From Deltaproteobacteria bacterium (lineage in GTDB: Bacteria; Desulfobacterota; B13-G15), in NCBI GenBank assembly GCA_003646585.1, contig QMLA01000070.1, forward strand, positions 1-5,989: a stretch of 5,989 nt of DNA, read 5' to 3'. Position numbers and translations under genes: made by a program. This document shows, piece by piece, positions 1 through 5,311 of the stretch. Position 1 is the first letter of the stretch, and every line of letters begins with the position of its first letter. The notes below the pieces were generated by a model that searched no databases, was not told the DNA's origin, and worked only from the letters and a program-made list of their open reading frames with translations.

Positions 1-2015
1 CCCTTGTGCCAGAGGTTCTTCTCCAGGAGCACAGCCACCCCCGCCTGGGCTATGGATCCCTCGATCTGTCCCTCAACGGCCATGGGGTTTATGGGGTAAC
101 CGCAATCGTGGGCCGCCACAAAGCGGGGTATCCTCACCCGGCCGGTCTCCTCGTCGACCTCCACCTCCGCCACCGATACCCCGTAGGAGAAGGTCCCGGC
201 AAGCTGTCCGTAGGGTCTCTTCACCCATTCCCTCTCAAAATCTATGCTCGGCATGTAGGCCCCGATGCCCATAACGGGTTTCCCCATGAAGAAGGCCTCC
301 CGGACTATCCACCGGATGGGGATCTTCTTGGAGGGATCGCTCTTGGATATGACCATCCTGTCCTTGAGGTCCAGGTCCTCAGGGGGCACCCCGAGCTTTT
401 CCGAGGCGATGGTGATGATCTGCCGCCTTGCATCTTCGCACGCGCTCTTTACGGCATTTCCACCGACAAAGGTGGCGGCCTGAGAATAAGCACCGGGGTC
501 CAGGTTCGTGACCTCGGTGTCGGCATTGACCAGATTGATGTCCTCCATGGGGATGCCCAGGACCTCGGAGGCTATCTGGACGGCCAGGGACTCATTCCCT
601 TGGCCGTTGTCCACGATGCCGGTGACAATGGTCGCCTGGCCATCGTCGTTGAACTTCACATAACAGGAGGAACCCGATCTGAAACCCATCGGGAAGCCGC
701 ACATTATGGCAACACAGCCCATCCCGATCCCCTTGCCCTTGGGGAGCTTCTGCCTCTTTTCCTTCCATGAGGCCTTCTCGGCTGCCGTCCTTATGGCCTC
801 CTGGAGCCCGCAGCTTTTGATTTTTGACCTGGTGGCCGTCTCCTCCCCGGCCTTAAGGCCGTTCTTCAGACGGATCTCCATCGGGTCGATTCCCAGCTCC
901 TCGGCGATCATGTCAAGCTGCATCTCGTTGCCCACAAGAAAGGCCCTCCCGTGGCAGCCGTACATGCCCCGTATGCCTTTATTGGTGAAGACGCGATAAC
1001 CATCGTAGCGGACATTGGGCAGCCGATAGGTCTCCTCATACACGTAATAGGGAACCGAGGTGGCAATGGGTCCCGTGGAGCTGTATGCCCCCCCGTCATA
1101 AATCACCTTGAACTGCTTGGCCACAATGGTGCCGTCGCGCTTAACCCCCGTTTTTATCGTCGCTATCACATCGTGGACCTGCCTCGAACAGGTGGCGTTC
1201 TCCTCCCGGGTCAAAACGAGCTTAACGGGCCTTCCGGTCTTCATGGAAAGCAGCGAGGCTATGAAATCGGCAGGTTGAACCTCACTGCGACCCCCGAAGG
1301 CCCCCCCTATCGTTGTGTGCCTCACCCGCACGCGGTTGAGCGGAAGGCCCAAAAGGTTCGAGAGGGCCTTCGCCCTCACGTGGGGGCCGGCATTGGGACA
1401 CCAGAGGTCGAGGTACCCATCGTGGTAATGGGCCACAACGGCATAGGGCTCCATCATGGCATAGGCCTCACCGGCGGCCCTGAAGGTGTCCTCCCTCACC
1501 AAATAAGCCTCCTTGAAGGCCTTATCCACGTCCCCCACCTCGATATGAACGTGGATGTTGATATTTCTGGGGAACTCCTCGTGGATGAGGGGGGCACCCT
1601 CCTGCATGGCCTCCTCTGGATCAAAGACCGCAGGCAGGGGCTCATACTCGACGCGGATGAGCTCGAGGGCCTCCATGGCCGTCTCCTCATCGACGGCCGC
1701 CACCGCAACCACATCCTCCCCCACATACCGGACCTTGTCGGTGGGTAGCATCATGTGATCCTGGGTGTACTTGAAGACCCCCCACTTGACCCCTTTTCCG
1801 TCAAAACCCGTAACGACGGCCTTCACCCCCGGAACCCTCAAGGCCCGGCTCACGTCGATGTGGAGTATCCTGGCATGGGGCAGGGGGCTTCTTAAGACCT
1901 TCGCCACAAGCATGCGGGGGAGCTTTATGTCGGCGGTGTAAACGGCATTCCCCGTCACCTTGGCCACCGCATCGGTGCGCGGAACTGACTTGCCTACAAT
2001 CTTGTACTCGGCCAT
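1..2015 (-). CDS. Molybdopterin-binding large subunit of a xanthine dehydrogenase/aldehyde oxidase-family hydroxylase (C-terminus beyond window)
   Basis: Reading the minus strand from ATG at 2015 gives 671 codons without a stop or frameshift; the gene runs off the left edge. The family hydroxylates or dehydrogenates aromatics, N-heterocycles, aldehydes or acyl-CoAs at a Mo-pterin centre and normally works with FeS and FAD subunits. Landmarks: an N-terminal KVTG..YTADI segment (19-30) and the YVGEDVVAVAA region (97-107) typical of the a/b hammerhead domain; the cofactor motif IGGAFGG (236-242); an RG loop (349-350) followed by MQLDMIAEELGIDP (365-378); a DNGQG motif (469-473); and VGGNAV (517-522). 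Members are usually about 750-790 residues, so roughly 100 are missing, including the GxGE catalytic glutamate region. The start is set by AAGGAGG at 2021-2027, six bases upstream. The gene is the first of its transcript, divergent from the TRAP operon. The family is certain; the substrate (xanthine, nicotinate, a hydroxybenzoyl-CoA or other) is not readable. Confidence 0.93.
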   Translation of the reverse strand, partial: MAEYKIVGKSVPRTDAVAKVTGNAVYTADIKLPRMLVAKVLRSPLPHARILHIDVSRALRVPGVKAVVTGFDGKGVKWGVFKYTQDHMMLPTDKVRYVGEDVVAVAAVDEETAMEALELIRVEYEPLPAVFDPEEAMQEGAPLIHEEFPRNINIHVHIEVGDVDKAFKEAYLVREDTFRAAGEAYAMMEPYAVVAHYHDGYLDLWCPNAGPHVRAKALSNLLGLPLNRVRVRHTTIGGAFGGRSEVQPADFIASLLSMKTGRPVKLVLTREENATCSRQVHDVIATIKTGVKRDGTIVAKQFKVIYDGGAYSSTGPIATSVPYYVYEETYRLPNVRYDGYRVFTNKGIRGMYGCHGRAFLVGNEMQLDMIAEELGIDPMEIRLKNGLKAGEETATRSKIKSCGLQEAIRTAAEKASWKEKRQKLPKGKGIGMGCVAIMCGFPMGFRSGSSCYVKFNDDGQATIVTGIVDNGQGNESLAVQIASEVLGIPMEDINLVNADTEVTNLDPGAYSQAATFVGGNAVKSACEDARRQIITIASEKLGVPPEDLDLKDRMVISKSDPSKKIPIRWIVREAFFMGKPVMGIGAYMPSIDFEREWVKRPYGQLAGTFSYGVSVAEVEVDEETGRVRIPRFVAAHDCGYPINPMAVEGQIEGSIAQAGVAVLLEKNLWHK

Positions 2016-2100
2016 TTGCCCCTCCTTATGTCCTTAAATCGGGACAAAAAAATCCCTCACCCCAAAACACCACAAACGGATTGAAAAGATCCCAACCGGA

Positions 2101-2117
2101 GTGTATACAGTACACAA
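2101..2117. promoter_or_regulatory. Operator-like repeat over the leftward -10 region
   Basis: The plus strand holds the imperfect palindrome GTGTA-TACAG-TACAC (2101-2115). On the minus strand this reads TTGTGTAC followed by GTACTGTAT, two words that recur on the plus strand at 2200-2207 and 2214-2222 around the rightward promoter. The site overlaps the leftward -10 box and lies next to the predicted start point, a position suited to repression. The binding protein is not encoded in the window. GntR-type regulators often control TRAP operons, but that assignment is a guess. Confidence 0.5.
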
Positions 2118-2135
2118 TAGTCTGGGGATTGTCAA
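2107..2135 (-). promoter_or_regulatory. Sigma70-like promoter of the hydroxylase gene
   Basis: On the minus strand a perfect -35 box TTGACA (2135-2130) is followed, after 17 bases, by TACTGT (2112-2107), which matches the -10 consensus TATAAT at four of six positions. Transcription would start near 2100, giving a leader of about 85 bases before the ATG at 2015. The -10 box lies inside an operator-like repeat (2101-2117). The promoter shares words and spacing with the rightward promoter at 2183-2210, which supports both calls. Confidence 0.68.
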
Positions 2136-2143
2136 GCGCTGCT

Positions 2144-2167
2144 GCGGTATGGACCGCTGTATGACAG
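2144..2167. promoter_or_regulatory. Central inverted repeats between the divergent promoters
   Basis: Two small perfect inverted repeats abut here: GCGGT-ATGG-ACCGC (2144-2157) and CTGT-ATG-ACAG (2157-2167). The second carries the word CTGTAT, which also occurs at 2217-2222 and inverted at 2105-2110 and 2228-2233. The site lies upstream of both -35 boxes, where an activator or an auxiliary operator could sit. Support is only the repeated word and the symmetry; a chance origin for the shorter arms is possible. Confidence 0.35.
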
Positions 2168-2182
2168 TGCCAAACAACGTGC

Positions 2183-2210
2183 TTGACAGAAGGCTTCAGT
2201 TGTGTACAAT
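2183..2210 (+). promoter_or_regulatory. Sigma70-like promoter of the TRAP operon
   Basis: A perfect TTGACA (2183-2188), a 16-base spacer and TACAAT (2205-2210, five of six to consensus) form a strong promoter. Transcription should begin near 2216-2217, about 120 bases before the dctP ATG. The -10 box is embedded in TTGT-GT-ACAA (2200-2209), and the start point coincides with a perfect 19-bp palindrome, so the promoter is probably repressed by a protein bound there. Confidence 0.75.
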
Positions 2211-2215
2211 AGCGT

Positions 2216-2234
2216 ACTGTATGCAGCATACAGT
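2216..2234. promoter_or_regulatory. Perfect 19-bp palindrome, likely operator at the rightward start point
   Basis: ACTGTATGC and GCATACAGT form perfect 9-base arms around a single central A. The palindrome begins six bases after the rightward -10 box and spans roughly +1 to +18, a typical repressor site. A terminator role is unlikely: the stem would have almost no loop and the T-run after it is only five bases. The same half-site word recurs at 2157-2162 and, inverted, at 2105-2110. The regulator family is unknown. Confidence 0.7.
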
Positions 2235-2259
2235 TTTTCCTTTCGGAAGATCGTTGCTT

Positions 2260-2288
2260 TTGACAAAACAAGGTTTTAAAGATATAGG
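2260..2288 (+). promoter_or_regulatory. Possible second promoter for the TRAP operon
   Basis: A further perfect TTGACA (2260-2265) is followed after 17 bases by TATAGG (2283-2288, four of six to consensus). A start near 2295 would leave a leader of about 43 bases before dctP and would lie outside the palindrome at 2216-2234. The -10 box is weak, so this may be only a chance match in AT-rich leader DNA. Confidence 0.35.
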
Positions 2289-2324
2289 GAGGGAGGGGGA
2301 GTGAAGTATCTTTTCAAAATTGGG

Positions 2325-2331
2325 AGGAGGT
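2325..2331 (+). promoter_or_regulatory. Ribosome binding site that sets the dctP start
   Basis: AGGAGGT stands six bases before ATG 2338. An in-frame TTG at 2320 lies just upstream of this site and would place the Shine-Dalgarno sequence inside the coding region, so it is rejected as a start. The ATG also puts the KRR signal-peptide n-region directly at the N-terminus. Confidence 0.9.
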
Positions 2332-2337
2332 GTTGAG

Positions 2338-3363
2338 ATGAAGAGAAGGGGGTTTCTAGCCATTTTGCTTATTTTGTTCTTTGGCAGTTTGGTCTTCTTA
2401 AGCGGGGTGGAGGCCAAGGTAATAAAGTTGAGGTATGCCAATTTCCCTCCGGCTCCTACCTTTCCGTGTGTCCAGATGGAGCGATGGGCTCGAGAGGTGG
2501 AGAAGAGGACCGGTGGAAAGGTTAAGGTGGAGACCTATCCTGGGGGGACGCTGCTTGGGGCCAAGAACATGTTCGATGGGGTGATCGCCGGTATCGCCGA
2601 CATAGGGTGTTTCTGTCCGTCCTATCAACCCGGCAGGTTCCCCCTGCTTGAGGCGGTGGATCAGCCCATAGGGTATCCCAACACCAAGGTCGCCAGCCTC
2701 GTCATCTTTGACCTTTACAGGAAGTGGCAGCCCAAGTCCTTGGAGAAGGTCAAGGTCATAACGATGTTCACCTGTGCCCCGACCCATTTGATGATGAAGG
2801 TTCCCATCAGGAGCCTTAAAGACCTCAGGGGTGTGGAGATCAGGGCTGCCGGTACCCTGGCCAAGGCCCTTGAGCTCCTTGGGGCCACTCCCGTGGCGAT
2901 GCCCATGTCCGATGTTCCCGAGGCCATACAGAAGGGCGTCGTAAAAGGGCTGCTTTCCTCCCTTGAGGTGATGAAGGACTTCAAGTTTGCCGAGTACTGC
3001 CGATACGTCACCTACCTAGGCTTTCAGGTGGTCTCCTTTGCCGTGGTGATGAATAAGAACACTTGGAACTCCCTGCCCAAGGACGTGCAGAAGGTCATAG
3101 ATGATCTATCAAGGGAGCAGGCCCTCTGGACCGGCCGTTACATGGACGATCACGTGAAGGAAGCCATCGAGTGGTCCAAGAAGACCTACAATGTGGAGTT
3201 CATAAAGCTGTCATCCAGTGACATGGCCAAGGCCAAGGAGCTGGTGAAGCCCATGATCGACGAGTACATCAAGAGGGCCAAGGCGGCGGGAATCCCTGCC
3301 GATGAGGTGATGAAGGACGTCATATCCCTGAGGGATAAGCTCGCCGCCAAGTACGGCGATTAG
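2338..3363 (+). CDS. dctP: TRAP transporter substrate-binding protein, DctP family
   Basis: This encodes 341 residues, the normal size for a DctP/SiaP-type extracytoplasmic solute receptor, which captures an organic acid and delivers it to the DctQM membrane complex. Residues 1-26 are a signal peptide: MKRRGFL, a long hydrophobic core, and a VEA cleavage site before K27. RRGFL resembles a twin-arginine motif, but the very hydrophobic core favours Sec export. Mature-domain hallmarks are KLRYAN (30-35), GGTLLG (69-74), KDLRGVEIRAAG (161-172) with R169 at the place of the carboxylate-binding arginine, SDVPEAIQKGVVKG (191-204), and VMNKNTWNSLP (237-247). The family's usual VVDG reads VVKG here. 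Cysteines at 44, 91, 93, 146 and 221 are more numerous than is usual for this family. It is the first gene of a three-gene operon, 35 bases ahead of dctQ. Family is secure; the ligand is unknown, probably a carboxylate. Confidence 0.95.
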   Translation: MKRRGFLAILLILFFGSLVFLSGVEAKVIKLRYANFPPAPTFPCVQMERWAREVEKRTGGKVKVETYPGGTLLGAKNMFDGVIAGIADIGCFCPSYQPGRFPLLEAVDQPIGYPNTKVASLVIFDLYRKWQPKSLEKVKVITMFTCAPTHLMMKVPIRSLKDLRGVEIRAAGTLAKALELLGATPVAMPMSDVPEAIQKGVVKGLLSSLEVMKDFKFAEYCRYVTYLGFQVVSFAVVMNKNTWNSLPKDVQKVIDDLSREQALWTGRYMDDHVKEAIEWSKKTYNVEFIKLSSSDMAKAKELVKPMIDEYIKRAKAAGIPADEVMKDVISLRDKLAAKYGD

Positions 3364-3398
3364 GCGGGTCCCTACCCCCTCCCTCCCGAGGTGGGATC

Positions 3399-3908
3399 AT
3401 GGACCAGAGGGATTTCCTGGGTAAGTTTTTTCACAGCTGGATGATGAAGATCGGGGGTGTGGCCCTCGTTGCGATGATGGGGATTGCGTGTGGAAACATG
3501 TTTTTGCGAGCCCTGTGGGTTCCGATAAAGGGGACCTATGAACTAGTGGGATTTCTGGGGGCTGTGGTCACCTCCTTCGCCCTCGGCTATACCCAGTCCA
3601 GGAAGGGCCATATAGCCGTCGACATCCTCTTTAACCGTTATCCCAAGAGGCTTCAGGATTTCATGGAGGCCTTCAATGCCCTTGTCAACGCCTTCTTCTT
3701 CGGGATCATCGCCTGGCAGGTGGGAAAATGGGCCACTGCTGTATGGAAGGCGGGGGAGGTCTCCGAGACCCTGAGGATCCCCTTTTATCCCTTCACTTAC
3801 GGGGTGGCCTTTGGCTGTGGGGTCCTCGCCCTGGTGCTTCTGGTCGACTTTCTCAGGGCTGTCCCCTGGTGGAGGATCGCCCGGGCAAGACAAAGCAAGA
3901 AGGGGTGA
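3399..3908 (+). CDS. dctQ: TRAP transporter small membrane subunit, DctQ family
   Basis: This 169-residue protein has the size and four-helix layout of DctQ: hydrophobic segments at about 17-38, 47-66, 91-110 and 130-150. Family signatures are GTYELVGF (45-52) before helix 2 and SRKGHIAVDIL (67-77) in the loop after it. A basic tail (RARQSKKG) ends the protein, as expected on the cytoplasmic side. DctQ partners with DctM in the inner membrane and is needed for ion-coupled uptake of ligand delivered by DctP. GAGGTGG at 3388-3394 serves the ATG. It lies 35 bases after dctP and four bases before the dctM start, so translation of the two membrane subunits is probably coupled. Confidence 0.93.
   Translation: MDQRDFLGKFFHSWMMKIGGVALVAMMGIACGNMFLRALWVPIKGTYELVGFLGAVVTSFALGYTQSRKGHIAVDILFNRYPKRLQDFMEAFNALVNAFFFGIIAWQVGKWATAVWKAGEVSETLRIPFYPFTYGVAFGCGVLALVLLVDFLRAVPWWRIARARQSKKG
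3900..3905 (+). promoter_or_regulatory. Ribosome binding site for the GTG start of dctM
   Basis: AAGGGG at the very end of dctQ stands seven bases before GTG 3913. No ATG is available at the expected N-terminus: an upstream in-frame ATG at 3811 would overlap dctQ by 98 bases and add 34 hydrophilic, glycine/serine-rich residues foreign to the family. The GTG start puts the first membrane helix at residue 4 or so, as in typical DctM proteins. Confidence 0.75.
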
Positions 3909-3912
3909 AGAG

Positions 3913-5220
3913 GTGGAGGCCAGTCTCGTTGGGCTTTTGGGGATAGTGGTCCTTTTGGCGATACTGCTTTTTACGGGAATGCCGGTGGGCTTTGCGATGG
4001 CCCTGGTGGGGTTTTTGGGGATGTCCTGTGTGATCCCCGTTAAGGCGGCCATGGCCACGCTGGGAACCGATCTGTGGCAGACCTTTTCTTCTTACGGCCT
4101 CACCGTGATCCCCCTCTTCATCCTCATGGGGGAGATCACCTTCTACTCGGGGGTGAGCGAGAGGCTTTACAACGCCGCCTATAAATGGGTGGGTCAGATC
4201 CGCGGCGGCGTTGCCATGGCCACGGTGATGGCCTGTGCGGGGTTTGCGGCCATCTGTGGGTCCAACACAGCTACTGCGGCCACCATGAGTACTGTGGCCC
4301 TTCCCGAGATGAAGAAGTACCGCTACAACCCGATCCTGAGCACTGGGGCGGTGGCCAGTGGGTCCACCCTGGGTGTGGTGATACCCCCCAGTGTGGTCCT
4401 GATAGTGGTGGGCCTTTACACGGGCCAGTCCATAGGCAGGCTCTTCTTCGGCGGTGTGATTCCAGGACTCGTCCTCACCGGCCTTTTCATCTTCACCATT
4501 TATGTGCTCTGTTCCGTCAAGAAGGATTGGGGCCCCCCGGGTCCAAAGACCACTTTCCTGGAAAAACTTCAGGCCCTGCCCGGGGCCATTGAGATGATCG
4601 TCCTGTTCCTGCTGGTCATGGGGGGGCTTTACATGGGGTGGTTCACCCCCAGCGAGGCAGGGGCTGCGGGGGCCTTCTGTGCCATAGTGGTCAGCCTGGT
4701 CCGCCGGACCCTGACCTGGGAGAAGTTCTTGGCGGCGGTGACCGATACCCTCAAGCTCTCCTGCATGATCTTTGTCATCGTCACAGGGGCTGTGATCTTC
4801 GGCCGCTTCCTCACCGTGACCCGCCTTCCCTATGAGACCGCCAAGTGGGCCGCTTCCCTCCCCATCCCCCACGTGGTGATCCTGGCCATTGTGCTTGTGA
4901 TCTACATCATCGGCGGGGCGGTAATGGACGCCCTCGCCTTCCTGCTGGTGACCATCCCGATCTTTTACCCCGTAATCATGGCCATGGGATATGACCCCAT
5001 CTGGTACGGGGTCCTCATCACCGTGATCACCACCATGGGGGCGGTCACCCCTCCCGTGGGGGTGAACACCTATGTGGTGGCAGGAGTGGCCAAAGACGTC
5101 CCTTTGGGAAGCATCTTCAAGGGGGTTACTTTCTTCCTGCCAGCTTACGTGATCTGCGCCATCTTCATGATCCTCTTCCCCGACCTGGTGCTCTTCCTCC
5201 CCAGACTCCTCAGGGGATAA
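3913..5220 (+). CDS. dctM: TRAP transporter large permease subunit, DctM family
   Basis: From GTG 3913 this gives 435 residues, the standard DctM length. It is the transport-catalysing inner-membrane subunit of the ion-transporter superfamily and is driven by a Na+ or H+ gradient. Signatures in order: TGMPVGFAMALVG (21-33); SYGLTVIPLFILMGEI (60-75); RGGVAMATV then AAICGSNTATAATM (97-125); GSTLGVVIPPS (150-160), one re-entrant hairpin; WFTPSEAGAAGA (243-254); GGAVMDALAFLLVTIPIFYPV (334-354); and GAVTPPVGVNTYVVAGVA (376-393), the second hairpin. About a dozen hydrophobic segments span the protein. No frameshift or missing motif is seen. It is the last gene of the dctPQM operon; 91 bases separate it from nrdD and hold that gene's own promoter. 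Family assignment is secure; the substrate is not determinable from the permease. Confidence 0.94.
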   Translation: MEASLVGLLGIVVLLAILLFTGMPVGFAMALVGFLGMSCVIPVKAAMATLGTDLWQTFSSYGLTVIPLFILMGEITFYSGVSERLYNAAYKWVGQIRGGVAMATVMACAGFAAICGSNTATAATMSTVALPEMKKYRYNPILSTGAVASGSTLGVVIPPSVVLIVVGLYTGQSIGRLFFGGVIPGLVLTGLFIFTIYVLCSVKKDWGPPGPKTTFLEKLQALPGAIEMIVLFLLVMGGLYMGWFTPSEAGAAGAFCAIVVSLVRRTLTWEKFLAAVTDTLKLSCMIFVIVTGAVIFGRFLTVTRLPYETAKWAASLPIPHVVILAIVLVIYIIGGAVMDALAFLLVTIPIFYPVIMAMGYDPIWYGVLITVITTMGAVTPPVGVNTYVVAGVAKDVPLGSIFKGVTFFLPAYVICAIFMILFPDLVLFLPRLLRG

Positions 5221-5250
5221 AAAAACGGCCCCCAGAGGACCTTTGGCACC

Positions 5251-5279
5251 TTGACAACCACAATATGTTGTGTTACAAG
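5251..5279 (+). promoter_or_regulatory. Sigma70-like promoter of nrdD
   Basis: A perfect TTGACA (5251-5256) and, after 17 bases, TACAAG (5274-5279, four of six to consensus) form a promoter with a start near 5286. The spacer is filled almost entirely by the NrdR-box-like sequence at 5258-5273, so bound NrdR would block polymerase. Together with the 91-base gap this argues that nrdD is transcribed independently of the TRAP operon. Confidence 0.7.
5258..5273. promoter_or_regulatory. NrdR box 1 (repressor site between -35 and -10 of nrdD)
   Basis: The 16-mer CCACAATATGTTGTGT agrees with the NrdR-box consensus as I recall it (acaCwAtATaTwGtgt) at 14 of 16 positions. It contains the perfect inverted repeat CACAA-TATG-TTGTG (5259-5272). 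NrdR is the ATP/dATP-sensing zinc-ribbon repressor of ribonucleotide reductase genes. The gene immediately downstream is nrdD, the expected target. Confidence 0.8.
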
Positions 5280-5288
5280 TAAAACTGA

Positions 5289-5304
5289 ACCCAATATATG
5301 GAGG
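5289..5304. promoter_or_regulatory. NrdR box 2 (overlaps the nrdD ribosome site)
   Basis: The sequence ACCCAATATATGGAGG fits the NrdR consensus at about 12 of 16 positions, with a near-perfect core CAATATATGG. It starts exactly 31 bp after box 1, the roughly three-turn spacing known for paired NrdR boxes. Its right end, GGAGG (5300-5304), is also the Shine-Dalgarno sequence of nrdD, which explains the departure from consensus there. Confidence 0.7.
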
Positions 5305-5311
5305 AAAGGGC

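Noticed and set aside
6..1748. Plus-strand open frames at 6-770 and 951-1748
   Set aside because: They lie opposite the uninterrupted hydroxylase gene, whose minus-strand product carries all the family motifs; the plus-strand products show none.
2041..2056. GGGA/TCCC repeat flanking an A-run in the hydroxylase leader
   Set aside because: A four-base stem around a homopolymer run, not convincing as a terminator or riboswitch.
2081..2317. Ten-base word ATCTTTTCAA present in both leaders (minus strand 2090-2081, plus strand 2308-2317)
   Set aside because: AT-rich and placed at different distances from the two start codons (about 66 and 21 bases between word and ATG), so chance is a fair explanation.
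2026..2441. Small open frames across the divergent control region on both strands
   Set aside because: No good ribosome sites, low-complexity products and overlap with strong promoter/operator signals.
2398..3011. Minus-strand open frames of 129 and 98 codons at 2398-2787 and 2715-3011
   Set aside because: They lie opposite dctP, overlap each other and show no domain; they are shadow frames of the real gene.
3384..3396. Small hairpin TCCC-GAGGT-GGGA over the dctQ ribosome site
   Set aside because: Only a four-base stem; too weak to claim attenuation or translational control.
3811..3912. Upstream ATG at 3811 as the dctM start
   Set aside because: It would overlap dctQ by 98 bases and add a hydrophilic 34-residue leader atypical of DctM; GTG 3913 has a ribosome site and gives the family length.
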